Positions 33,725 through 43,007 of a stretch of DNA of 64,000 nucleotides are shown piece by piece. Under the pieces are notes generated by a model. That model was not told the origin of the DNA, searched no databases, and saw only the letters and a list, made by a program, of their open reading frames with translations. Position 1 is the stretch's first letter. Each line of letters opens with the position of its first letter. Source of the stretch: Sepiola atlantica (Eukaryota > Mollusca > Cephalopoda > Sepiida > Sepiolidae). The stretch lies in assembly GCA_963556195.1 (NCBI GenBank), contig OY744547.1, forward strand, positions 1,592,701 to 1,656,700. Reading direction: 5' to 3'. The translations under genes and the position numbers were made by a program.

Positions 33725-33978
33725 GAAACCCTGAGGAAGGGAACACAGACGCTAAACTAGGATAGCGAGTGTGAGTGAGACCCAAATAGCATTTAAACTG
33801 ACAAATCAAAATTTACTTCTGACTAGCCAATTTTTATTTATTATTGTTGTACCATGTTATTGGTAATATAATAATGTTAGACCCAAATAGCATTTAAGCT
33901 GACTAATCGATCTTTGCTTCTGACTAGCCAATTTTTATTTATTATTGCTATCATGTTATTAGCAATATAATAACATAC
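33725..33978. repeat. LINE-B tail plus a 100-bp direct dimer
   Basis: A LINE-B end (CCCTGAGGAAGGGAACACAG, CTAAACTAGGATAGCGAG) at 33729-33778 is followed by GACCCAAATAGCATTTAAAC repeated at 33779 and 33880, each followed by GCTTCTGACTAGCCAATTTT or its near variant. A further LINE-B tail fragment lies at 34085-34112. Confidence 0.75.
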
Positions 33979-34169
33979 TTTGCTACAATTTATTTTAAAA
34001 ATCACTTAGTCTGGCCCATGGTAATATGAAACAAAAAATAAAAATCAGCAAGGGGGATAACTCATTTCATATTGGATATATTTATAAACTAGGATAGTGA
34101 GTGAGTGAACAAAGCAATCACACGTCAAGTTTGAAAGTTAAATGGAAATTTTTCTAAAATTTTTTTAAT

Positions 34170-34660
34170 TTTTTTATGACATTTCACCCCAAACAAGACA
34201 GGCCGCCACTGTAGACGTAAGGGGCTACTGAAAATTAGGGACTAGGTCTTGGGTGTCATTCTTAATCAAGATCTATGCAGCAAGATGTCTGTTTACATTA
34301 GTTTTAAATTTCTGCATGTCAGTACAGTCGGGGAAACAGGGAGCAGGGAGGGAGTTCCACAGAAGGCTCTCCGGCATCTAGGGACCTTCACAGTGAATGG
34401 ATGGGACTTAGCTGATTGTCAGGTTGGTCTAGTGTATTTACGTTGAGGGGGCACCAGAGCAGCAACTTCATCGGAGCACATTTCATTGAAGTACTTGTAA
34501 ATCAAGCACAAGGATGCAACATTGCGGCGATGTGAAAGGGGCTGGAGCTTGATGGATAGTGAGGGACCTATTAAGTTGGCAACTCTTTTTTTGGAGGGAG
34601 AGACTAGTGGAGGCTGCACCATCCCAGATGTGGCACCAATACTCCATGCGTGGGCGGAAG
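34170..34660 (-). mobile_element. LINE-D C-terminal fragment, inverted
   Basis: The minus strand reads SHRRNVASLCLIYKYFNEMC, SDEVAALVPPQRKYTRPT, close to the copy at 24634-24933, and ends near 34185 with GGGGTGAAATGTC, equivalent to that copy's terminus. Internal deletions remove part of the FFPRAAGLWNSLP region. Confidence 0.75.
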
Positions 34661-34824
34661 AAGTAATTCCAGCATTAGATGTGAATCATTTCGTGAAGAG
34701 AGTTAGCCCTCGAAACATGGATTAAATGGAGTAATTGGATTAATTGCCAATGCACAATGGTATTTAATATATTTGAATTTTATTAAATTTCTATTTATAA
34801 AACTATTAGGCTATTTTCTCACTT

Positions 34825-35000
34825 TCCATAAGCGATGTTTCTGACAAAGGGGGAAGAATTGCTGTCTTCTGGGTCGGAATCTATCCATCTAACACTTATC
34901 GTTGGTTAGTTTTTGACCTTGAAGTAGTATTTTTTATTTTTTTTATTCCTTACATCAAGTGGCTTCATGCCGTGTCTGGAGCGATTTCATTAAAAAAAAA
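34825..35000 (+). mobile_element. LINE-A-type 3' terminus
   Basis: TTTCTGACAAAGGGGGAAGA, TCTATCC and the end ACATCAAGTGGCTTCATGCC followed by an A run match 51065-51235 and, inverted, 36712-36870. It is a 3' end of LINE-A or a derivative carrying a different internal segment. Confidence 0.6.
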
Positions 35001-35310
35001 GATTTTTTTTAAATAAAGTATCTAAAAAATATTTTTAAACAAAAAAAACATTTCAGTCATGAAAAGATTGATTTGTATTTGTAATAAAAAAAAAATTGGC
35101 AATTATAAAAAAATAACTTGATTTTTTTTCAAATTTTATTTAAAAAAATTTTTTTGTTTTTAAATTTAAAAAAACATTTTATTTAAAAAAAAAATTAGTG
35201 TTGATAATTTTATTTTTTTTATTATTTAAAAAAAAATTTTTTTGTTATGCGTTGATAATTTAAGAAAAATTGTGAAAACAAATTATTTCTCTTTCATTGA
35301 CAGAAAAGAT

Positions 35311-35370
35311 AAAGTGTAGTATTATCAGAACAGATACTACACTTTGTTTCTAAACAAAAAGCCGACAAAG
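35311..35370 (-). mobile_element. Isolated U2-like head
   Basis: The minus strand text GTCGGCTTTTTGTTTAGAAA, CAAAGTGTAGTATCTGTTCT keeps the U2 head pattern with changes. AAAGTGTAGTAT (35311) and ATACTACACTTT (35334) form a perfect 12-bp inverted repeat around CAGAAC-like loop sequence. No body follows. Confidence 0.6.
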
Positions 35371-35524
35371 TCTCTTCATCAAAATAGTATAATTTTTTTT
35401 TAATTTCCTGGAATAATTTTTGTTTAAGATTTTCGATTGCAACTAATTAAAATATTTGATGAAAAATCAATTAGCGCATTTCAATTAGGACATGATTTTT
35501 AAATCATTATGCATTCAGTTTAAA

Positions 35525-35950
35525 AAAAAAAAAAAATATTAGTAGTATATCCAGTGAGGGGTGAGGACATGCGTTGCATGGATAGAAATAATGAGAATGA
35601 TATGATAGATGTGTAATGCGAGTCTTAAAAACAGGTTTAAATCTGATGACCTCAGAGGAAGATTTAATCTGGAGAGTATAAGGAGATGTGTGCAGAACAG
35701 GAGACTTTGATGGTTTGGTCACGTTGAAAGAATGGGTGAGAGTTCTTGGTAGATGTAGCAGGGTCAGTTGACAGGGGAAGGCCAAGAAAAACATAGAAGG
35801 GATTAGGAAGGATGGACTTGAGAGAAAGAGCGATAAAGACCTGGTCAGAGATAGGTTAGTTTGGAAGTCACTTTCTGAAAGTCGTCCAACACATGCCAGC
35901 ATATAAAACGGACGTTAAACTACTGATGATTATGATGATGATGACAGCTT
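35525..35950 (+). mobile_element. LINE-C 3' portion with GATGAT tail
   Basis: The + strand carries GGGTGAGGACATGCGTTGCA, GATGTGTGCAGAACAGGAGA and CCAACACATGCCAGCATATA and ends in ATGATGATGATG. It corresponds to the + sense of LINE-C; the inverted copies at 1554-1952 and 41800-42430 share these blocks. The protein frame is broken. ACT and ACA trinucleotide runs follow (35975-36031). Confidence 0.7.
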
Positions 35951-35997
35951 TCACCATGTTGTAAAACTAAATTACTACTACTACTACTACTACTACT

Positions 35998-36033
<36 letters not shown>

Positions 36034-36039
36034 GCTTTA

Positions 36040-36310
36040 ACCGTGTTAAACTGTCTGGTGCTACCAGATCAGGCTGTCTGAAGATACCGGCTTCCTGATT
36101 TAAAATGCGCCAAACATTGATGTTATTGTTTTTTTCCTTTTCCTTTTGCAAAACTCAATTATGTTCTGCAAAGCCAAAAACAATGATTTTCCTCTACAAA
36201 ACAACCAAACGAAATACCATTAATAAATATTTGAAGATGTAAAGAACTTGAAGCATAAAAACTTTTACCAAAATGACCCGATTCAAAATTAAATGAGCCC
36301 ATTACAAAAT
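36040..36310 (+). repeat. R1 family repeat, copy with 5' extension
   Basis: It starts near GTGCTACCAGATCAGGCTGT, CTGAAGATACCGGCTTCCTG and runs through TTCTGCAAAGCCAAAAACA to AAACTTTTACCAAAATGACC. The copy at 48231-48510 is the same in reverse orientation. The end GGTTGATATGCCG is lost here, replaced by the CCCTAA array. Confidence 0.7.
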
Positions 36311-36326
36311 GAGCTCTTACAAAAAA

Positions 36327-36552
36327 TACATCCCTAACCCTAATCTTAACCCTAATCCTAACCCTAATCCTAACCCTAATCCTAACCCTAATCTTAACCC
36401 TAATCTTAACCCTAATCTTAACCCTAATCTTAACCCTAATCTTAATCCTAATCCTAACCCTAATCTTAACCTAAATCTTAACCCTAATCTTAACCCTAAT
36501 GTTAACCCTAATCTTAATCCTAATCCTAACCCTAATCCTAACCCTAATCCTT
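36327..36552. repeat. CCCTAA-like interstitial array
   Basis: Units AACCCTAATCCT and AACCCTAATCTT repeat about 18 times in 226 bp. Half of each 12-bp unit is the telomeric CCCTAA and the other half a variant (TCYTAA). Smaller TTAGGG-like clusters are at 57471-57495 and 57645-57675. Asn-Pro-Asn-Leu open frames are compositional. Confidence 0.9.
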
Positions 36553-36709
36553 GAGTGGCTCTTGGCCTTGATAAGTGATGACCCAATAGTAAAAAAAAAA
36601 AACTCTTTCCCTCTCCAGCTATGGAATAAATAGTATTATGTGGTGATTTTTTTTTTTTGTTGTTAATGGATTATTTCAAACTTGAGTTTTATTACATTTT
36701 TGTTTTATG

Positions 36710-36870
36710 GAAATCGCTCCAGACAAGGCATGAAGCCACTTGATCTAAGGAGATAAAAAAAAATGCTACTTTAAGGTAAAAAAATAGCCAACGCTAAATG
36801 TTATATGGATAGATCCCGACCACCTAGAAAACAGCAATTCTTCCCCCTTTGTCAGAAACATTGTTCATGA
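36710..36870 (-). mobile_element. LINE-A-type 3' terminus, inverted
   Basis: TGGAAATCGCTCCAGACAAG, GCATGAAGCCACTTGAT and later CAATTCTTCCCCCTTTGTCA match, in reverse, 34830-35000 and 51060-51235. Confidence 0.6.
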
Positions 36871-37159
36871 AATGTGAGGAATAAAAGACAAAACTGTTCA
36901 TTCCGTGAAATTAATTTTACCTATCCTGGGATGGGTATTCTTCCAGTTTCGTATAATAATAAGCGTAGCAACAGAACTTTCGTGTGCGGAAATCTAATAA
37001 TTCCCAAGCTTTTCGGGCAGGAAATCGTTTGACCTTTGTGACCTCGACTTGTCACTCAAATCTGTTGAAACAACCGAGAACGAAAATATGCTCACAATCA
37101 AATGTTTCACGACACTTCATTGTTGTACATTTTCACTCGGCGACATTCGCTTTCGATGG

Positions 37160-37630
37160 AGACAAATCTGCTGATTAGACTTTTTCTCCATCTAAATTAA
37201 ATGTACAACAAAGGAGATTAAAAAAAGCTTTAAAAAAATGTTTTTAATATATGAATATATATATCACATAAATAAAATAAAGCCGGTCTATTTCTTGACT
37301 TTTTTTTTCTACAAAATCTGCTGATCTAATCGAATGTGGAAAAGTAGAAAAATGTACAACAAAGGAGATATAACAAAGCTTTAATAAAATGTTTTTAATA
37401 TATATCACATAAATAAAATAAAGCCAGTCTATTTTTTGATGACTTTTTTTTTCTACAAAATCTGCTGATTAGACTTTCTCTCCATGTAAATTGAATGTGG
37501 AAAAGTAGAAAAATGTACAACAAAGGAGATATAACAAAGCTTTAATAAAATGTTTTTAATATATGAATATATATCACATAAATAAAATAAAGCCAGTCTA
37601 TTTCTTGATGACTTTTTTTTTTTTTCCTAC
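37160..37630. repeat. Tandem repeat of about 140 bp, three copies
   Basis: Each unit contains ATGTACAACAAAGGAGAT, AAAGCTTTAATAAAATGTTT, ATCACATAAATAAAATAAAG, CCAGTCTATTT and TTTCTACAAAATCTGCTGAT. Copies begin near 37170, 37320 and 37470. Small indels separate them. Confidence 0.85.
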
Positions 37631-37684
37631 AAAATCAATATTTGCTTTTGATTCGGTCAGAACATTAAAACGTAATTTATCATA

Positions 37685-38074
37685 TGCACCAAAAGTCTGG
37701 CAACACCGATATTTATCCGACTTAATGCTATGGACATGTTTCTGACCCGAGAGATTCAGCTGGAGCTTCGCTTGACATGGCCAAGCGATCTCATCCTGCC
37801 CAGCTTAAGGACATCAGTTATTTCGTGTATACAAAGCCTAGAGAGGAAAGTCTCGAAGAGAGTGTCGTCTTCCGGACTAACATGACAGATCTATCTAATC
37901 CTGGCTCTTTCGTTACGCTGCAGCCTTTGACTTGCATATCATGCTTAAGATGTCTCTGCAGGATGCCGTAATAAACGTCTCCATTTATAGTTGTTTCTGA
38001 AGACATAAGATAGTATGCAGATCATAAAAGTTTTGGTTAGGGTTAGTGTTGCCAAACTTTTGGCGAGCACCGTA
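37685..38074. mobile_element. Short inverted-repeat DNA element, Tc1/mariner-like ends
   Basis: CACCAAAAGTCTGGCAACAC at 37687 and the reverse complement of GTGTTGCCAAACTTTTGGCG (ending about 38064) form terminal inverted repeats of about 20 bp with two mismatches. Such CACCAAAAGT-type ends are seen in Tc1/mariner-like elements. The 390-bp interior has short open frames but no transposase motif that I can recognise; it is probably a non-autonomous deletion derivative. Confidence 0.65.
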
Positions 38075-38241
38075 TCATCGAAACGGCTGTCTGCTTTTAT
38101 TTATTTTTTTATTATATTACTTCAATTAGTTCTCAAAAATCAAGGAGCCCCCCCCCCCCCTCCTGGAGCTAACGCTTGATTTCATTATGATTTAAATTCA
38201 TATAGAGTGCTCTTTTAAGAATATACTTTGTCTTCTTTTAG

Positions 38242-38784
38242 TAGGGGTGGGACGTAATGGGTGAAAATTTAAAATTCAGAAGGTGCAAAATTCAGAAGGT
38301 GCAGGCCAATAGTCTTTGGCTATTTTACATTCATGAAAACCCTTTCACAGCCTGAAAATGGTCCTAAATTAAAGTACTATATCAGATTTAACCATCTATA
38401 TCCATTCATAGCTTTTGAGGATGTTTTAGGATCTGCAATGTCGCATGAACCCACTTTTCACCGTAAAATGATGGATTTTGAGTCCCGTGGAGCCCTAACG
38501 GCAAAATTTTCAAAATGTCTGATTGTTTAGTGTTATTTATGTATAAATGAACACAAAAAAATACCCCTAATTTTCACCCATTACGTCCCACCCCTAATTT
38601 TCACCCATTACGTCCCACCCCTAATTTTCACCCATTACGTCCCACCCCTAATTTTCACCCATTACGTCCCACCCCTAATTTTCACCCATTACGTCCCACC
38701 CCTAATTTTCACCCATTACGTCCCACCCCTAATTTTCACCCATTACGTCCCACCCCTAATTTTCACCCATTACGTCCCACCCCT
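38242..38784. mobile_element. hAT-like non-autonomous element, copy 1, right end amplified
   Basis: The left end TAGGGGTGGGACGTAATGGG and the right end CATTACGTCCCACCCCT are terminal inverted repeats. Flanks TCTTTTAG and ACTTTTAG are 8-bp near-identical target duplications, the hAT hallmark. The core (CCTGAAAATGGTCCTAAATT, TGATGGATTTTGAGTCCCGT) matches copy 2 at 60061-60530. The left inverted repeat is shortened and the right terminus is repeated eight times. Confidence 0.85.
38566..38784. repeat. 27-bp minisatellite made of the hAT-like terminus, eight copies
   Basis: CCTAATTTTCACCCATTACG plus TCCCACC repeats eight times with no visible change. The unit is exactly the element's right terminus, so the array was born by amplification of the transposon end. 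Confidence 0.95.
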
Positions 38785-39244
38785 ACTTTTAGGGCTGCTA
38801 TCTGTATTTCACTACAGCTTGGTCTTCCAGTGATTGTATCTTAGGTAATTTTTTAAAGATATAATTTTAATTAGACCATTTGCGCCTATCACAACCGGGA
38901 TAATGTTTATTTCTTTCAGAGACTTTTTTTTTTCTTCAAGTCATTCTTGAGGTCTTGATATTTGATCTGTTCACGTTAGATTCTATTGAGGCCATAGTCA
39001 TTCGGAACGGTTACATCAATAATGTCTGTGTGTGTCCAGCTAAATATCAGAAACTACGCAAAACACACTCACAAAGCTGATATGTTCTTTATCAGCATTG
39101 CCTCGGACGTAATATGAACTTTTTGTTTTTTGTGATATTCATTCTCTTGGAGGTAACCAGAAACAAAATTAGTTGGGGGCAGGGGTGACATTTAGAGATT
39201 TTTTTTTTTTTCATTGACTTTAATCAAAAACTCTAACTCTAAAA

Positions 39245-39593
39245 TTTGGCTAAGATCAAAGTGTAGTATCTGTTACGATGGATGCTACACTCTGTAGACC
39301 GGCACGGTCTTGGCCTTCGGGCATTGATTCTGCCGGTCTGTGGTATTGTCCTATACAGTTCTAGGCGGTCCACCATCCCAAGCTTTATCTTTTCTTTAAG
39401 AAGGAGTTAGTTTATTGTTAATCACCTGAGATGCTCCTACCGGGGAATGCAGACGGGGGCTGCTCAGGCATTTTTTGCAGGTATGAGCGTCCTAATCCTA
39501 GCATGCTGGCTAACCACACATGACCTTGTGTCTAGCCTCCTGGAGATAAATAAATTGGCTTTCAGGCTAGGATCAAAGTGTAGTATCTGTTCT
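39245..39593 (+). mobile_element. U2-headed repeat, copy 4, followed by a second head
   Basis: TTTGGCTAAGATCAAAGTGT, AGTATCTGTTACGATGGATG begin a diverged copy with the usual body (CTTGGCCTTCGGGCATTGAT, CCTACCGGGGAATGC) to about 39550. A second U2-like head (GGCTTTCAGGCTAGGATCAA, AGTGTAGTATCTGTTCT) starts at 39557 directly at the tail, giving a head-to-tail arrangement like the one at 32781-33495. Confidence 0.75.
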
Positions 39594-39999
39594 GTTCTCT
39601 GTCAGAAGGGGAAATCCTTCACGACTGGGGAAGGGAGAAGGAGAATGAGGGGAAGATAGATAAAGAGAGGGGGATAGAGAGGGTTACAGAGGCAGAAGTT
39701 TTGAAAGAAACATCTTTTACTTTTTAACTTTACATTTTGTTTTCCATGCTAGTTAGCTATCATTCCTTTCAGAAAATACTTTAATTGGGTTGGAATTATT
39801 TTCATACAAACGCCATTTTTAAAAAAAAAGGGATGTAACTCAATATACTTACTATTTATTTGCAACAAAAAATATTTTTGGGGGGTAAAAAATACATAGT
39901 TAAAAAAAAGAAAAGCCAGTAAAAACGCGACTGGGTAACTCCGGGGAGGGACAGCTAATATATTTCAATCGTAGGCGTGTCCCTTTTCTTCCTGAGATT

Positions 40000-40640
40000 C
40001 TCATGGATGGTTCTGCTCTTGAGGAGAAATCGACTCTGAAACTTCTTGGTCTTTCTCTCTCATCAAATCTTTCTTGCAGTTCATACATTGCTCTTTCTGC
40101 TTCTCGTGAAGTCAGTTCTCTCTATCGCTCCAAACACTTTCTCACACCTGAGGCTATTCTCTATCTCTACAAATCTATCTATGGAGTACTGTTGTCATAT
40201 TTGGGCTGGTGAATCCCTATCCCATTTGAGGGTTCTTGATATGGTGCAGAAACGTGATTGGCCCTACTCTTTCTTCTTCTCTGCACCCTCCCTCTCACAG
40301 ACGTGATGTTGCTAGTCTCAGTCTTTTCTATAAATACTATTATGGCATGTGTTCTTTAGAATTATATGATCTATTTCCCGCTTCTCTTGTTCCAGCTCGT
40401 TTGACTCGTTGGTCTCCATCAATTCGCTGTTTTGATACTTCATTGTAATACGGTTTCCTATTCCAGTATCTTCTTTCCAAGAACTGCAGGCTTGTGGAAC
40501 TCTCTTCCTGCTGACTGTTTTCCTCCTGCCTATAACCTTCGTCTTTTTAAGACATCTCCTGTCTTTGCGATGATCATCTTTCGTTCTTGTTAGTTCCTTA
40601 CATCAAGTGGCTTCATGCCTTGTCTGGAGCGATTTTCATT
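40000..40640 (+). mobile_element. LINE-A C-terminal and 3' portion
   Basis: Frames encode DGSALEEKSTLKLLGLSLSS, SREVSSLYRSKHFLTPEAIL, YLYKS, and in shifted frames MEYCCHIWAGESLSHLRVLD and SHRRDVASLSLFYKYYYGMC, LTRWSPSI. It ends with ACATCAAGTGGCTTCATGCC, TTGTCTGGAGCGATTTTCAT and an A run near 40645. At least two frameshifts and a stop break it. The inverted orphan PHD exon begins about 90 bp after its end. Confidence 0.85.
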
Positions 40641-40736
40641 AAAAAAGAAATGTAAAACGGACGTTAAAGCGAACATTATGACAATGTAAATTAAGACAAT
40701 CGAGTGAGCCTCTTCGGAAAAACAAGCATTCGTTAC

Positions 40737-40826
40737 CTTAAAGCAATACGTATGGTAACCCTTATCACAGCCATCACACAGCAACAGTTCTGCTTCATTG
40801 TCGTCTTTTCGACAAATCTGGCAAAG
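40737..40826 (-). CDS. BAZ2B: Orphan inverted exon encoding the first half of a BAZ2-type PHD finger
   Basis: Minus-strand exon of 90 bp, phase 0 on both sides, with acceptor TTGTTTTGTTTTCCAG and donor AAG/GTAACG. Its 30 residues are LCQICRKDDNEAEL, LLCDGCDKG, YHTYCFK. They include Cys-x2-Cys, Cys-x2-Cys and His-x2-Cys, the first six zinc ligands of a C4-H-C3 PHD finger; the last pair (W-x-C-x2-C) would be on another exon, and none was found near it on this strand. CQICRK, DNE, LLLCDGCDKG and HTYC match the BAZ2B PHD closely. The host gene runs on the + strand and its PHD should lie downstream of 55382, so this copy is inverted inside the 24.6-kb intron. Intact intron flanks argue against a retrocopy. 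Alternatives are misassembly, or an exon of a nested minus-strand gene. Confidence 0.82.
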
Positions 40827-41159
40827 CTGGAAAACAAAACAATCAGTGATTATCGAAAATAATAAATAGAAATATATATATATATATATATATATATGCA
40901 TACACCTTTCAAAACATACGAACACCAACCAATTGACTACAAAACGCAGAGCTATAGTATACAATATGCATCATCGTACAAGATATATTTTAAGAAATTT
41001 CCAAAGATGTGTTGTTGAAATTAAAGTGTTTTAATCGTTACAAAATCTTCATCATCAGCGTTTTGATTATCACGCAGGATTGGGGGAAATGTCTACACCA
41101 GTGGACCCCCACCCCTCTCCAGACAGTTGGCTAGCTGCACACATGGCAGATTGATGGAG

Positions 41160-41560
41160 ATTGCACAAAAATAAATCACACTCACTCACTCACTATCCAG
41201 GTTTATCGTCTGTTCCCTTTGACAAGAGGTTCGACGTTGTCTGGCTGTCCTTATACTAAGTCTCCAGTGCTCACGGTTGTGGGGATTGACTGTGTCCATT
41301 TGCCACTGTTTGCGGTCTTGCCTGATGGTTTCTTTCCGTGTTTTCTTAGGGTACCCAGCTTTCTTTTTGCTGTCCAGTCTTAGGTCTCTGCATGTGCTGA
41401 TATACCCCTTGCTTCTTTCAACATGCCCGAACCAGCGAAGATGATTTGCTCTTATTAGGATATCAAGTTTTGAAATGGCCAATTTCTTAAGTAGAGTGTC
41501 TGACCTAATGTTCTGGATCTGGTTTGACTTTACATTGCATATCCACTTAATCATTGCCCT
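41160..41560 (-). mobile_element. LINE-B C-terminal fragment
   Basis: An open minus-strand frame of 122 codons reads KWICNVKSNQIQNIRSDTLL, LIRANHLRWFGHVERSKGY, KKKAGYPKKTRKETIRQDRK, QWQMDTVNPHNREHWR. This is the C-terminal domain of an RTE-like non-LTR retrotransposon protein. The CACTCACTCACTCA tract at 41171 is its reversed tail. It is the best preserved LINE-B fragment here, but has no reverse transcriptase core. Confidence 0.85.
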
Positions 41561-41779
41561 GTTATTTCTCTGGAGTTTAATAAAATGACGATAGAGCCAT
41601 TACTTAAGTGAACCTTGTTTTTCTTTAAAAAAAAAAAAAAAAGAAGAAAAAAAAAAGCCATCTTTGTTTTTACAAGTTCTTCAATTGTTATGGATCCGTG
41701 TGAATCAATTTTTTGAAATTTCAGCAAAAATTTGTCTTCAATTTGTTTTTAATATTAAAAAAAAGTTTTTAATTTGTCT

Positions 41780-41792
41780 TTTAGTGATTTCT

Positions 41793-41826
<34 letters not shown>

Positions 41827-42430
41827 ACGCCTGTTACGTGCTGGCATGTGTTGGACGGCTTTTATAAATTGGCTTAAAAACTAAACTATCTCTACCCAGG
41901 TCTTTATTTATCCCTCTTTCTCTCAAATCCATCCTTATCACCTCCATCACACATTTTCCTTCCCCCGCCCCTGCTACCTCAACTGTTCTACATCTACTAT
42001 CATCCATTCTTTCAACATGACTAAATCAACAAAATCTGTTCTGTACACATCTCACAAAACTGTCCAGATTTAATCTTCCTCTGAGGTCATCAGATCTAAG
42101 CCCGTCTTTAAGACTCGCATTACACATCCATCGTATCATTCTCATATCATTTCTTTCCATGCAACACATGCCTGCAACCCTCACTGGCCAGATTTACACT
42201 TCTACATATCACACTGCATACACATGCCTGATACACTTTTACATGGGTTGAGAGTGGTAACACTCTGCTGGTTAGTAATGACAGAAGTTCCCTGAACTTA
42301 TTCCATCCACCTCTAACTCTAGCACCTGCTCCTCCCTGTACTCCAGTGATATCACCAAAGTAGCAAAACTTTTGAACAATCTTAATAGCTTCGCCATTCA
42401 AATATGTTTTCTCCACATCGGAGTTGCTAA
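41780..42430 (-). mobile_element. LINE-C 3' portion, inverted
   Basis: On the minus strand, IKIVQKFCYFGDITGVQGGA, GARVRGGWNKFRELLSLLTS, RVLPLSTHVKVYQACVCSVI is followed at lower coordinates by the SEGCRHVLHGKK region and finally the ATGATGATGATG tail near 41795-41822. The CYFGDI and ARVRGGWNKFREL blocks belong to the region after the reverse transcriptase core in RTE-like elements. It ends 40 bp before the next BAZ2 exon. Confidence 0.85.
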
Positions 42431-42472
42431 AAGATACTTTTGTCTAACTTTTTTTTTCCTCTCTCTCTCCAG

Positions 42473-42706
42473 GAAAAGAATGCGTCACCCAGAACTTCTC
42501 CGACCTTAAAGAAAAGCCCTGCTAACCTCCCTGAGCACCAAATTGATGGTACAAAGAAAAAACTGATTGCTGATCAAATACGGCAAAAAATGCGAACAAT
42601 CATGACACCACTGCAGACACCAATTTACAAACCTGAGAAATATCGTCCCCGGGGCAAAGGACGGCCGGTCAAGAGTCTACAAGCACTCCCTACTCATATT
42701 GGAATG
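42473..42706 (+). CDS. BAZ2B: BAZ2 exon: basic, AT-hook-like segment
   Basis: A strong acceptor (TTTTTTTCCTCTCTCTCTCCAG) ends at 42472 and the donor is GTCAGT. The 234-bp exon is phase 0 on both sides and encodes 78 residues: EKNASPRTSPTLKKSPANLP, then KKKLIADQIRQKMRTIMTPL, IYKPEKYRPRGKGRPVKSLQ, ending THIGM. RPRGKGRPVKS resembles an AT-hook core (GRP flanked by Lys/Arg), suggesting minor-groove DNA binding. The donor has C at +3, which is weaker than the usual GTRAGT. A U2-headed repeat fragment begins only 28 bp after the donor and LINE-C ends about 40 bp before the acceptor, so the exon sits between two transposable elements. Confidence 0.82.
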
Positions 42707-42734
42707 GTCAGTTGCTTTTTGTCATCAATTTGAA

Positions 42735-42924
42735 CTTTGCCTCCCCTCTTTGGGGAGGAGTAAGTTTATTGCTTACTGTCTGAGGCGCCTCTACCGGGGA
42801 ATGCCGACGGGGCTGCCCAGGCAATTTTTAAACCCCACTTTTCCGACCCGACCTTGGGTCACATCTTACTTGTGGGAGTAAGATAAAAACTGGCCTTGTG
42901 CCTAACTCCTGGAGAGGAGTAAAT
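42735..42924 (+). mobile_element. U2-headed repeat, copy 5, head missing
   Basis: The copy starts abruptly at CTTTGCCTCCCCTCTTTGGG and continues through GAGGCGCCTCTACCGGGGAA to CTCCTGGAGAGGAGTAAAT, nearly identical to copy 1 over 190 bp. The U2-like head and first third are absent, as expected for 5' truncation during target-primed reverse transcription. Confidence 0.85.
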
Positions 42925-43007
42925 CAATACTTTTCCAGAATAGTGATCTTTACTAATAAAATTCACAATCCTTTCTGCAATCCAACCATATTGGGTACAA
43001 ATAAACG

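Noticed and set aside
36327..36552. A true chromosome end
   Set aside because: The array is short, has a variant in every other unit, and is flanked by ordinary sequence on both sides.
36309..36554. Asn-Pro repeat protein
   Set aside because: It is a translation of the CCCTAA-like array and has no other gene feature.
40590..40964. A 124-residue minus-strand protein around the PHD motif
   Set aside because: Only 30 residues, bounded by good splice sites, look like protein. The flanks are a TA tract, intron-like sequence and a LINE-A end.
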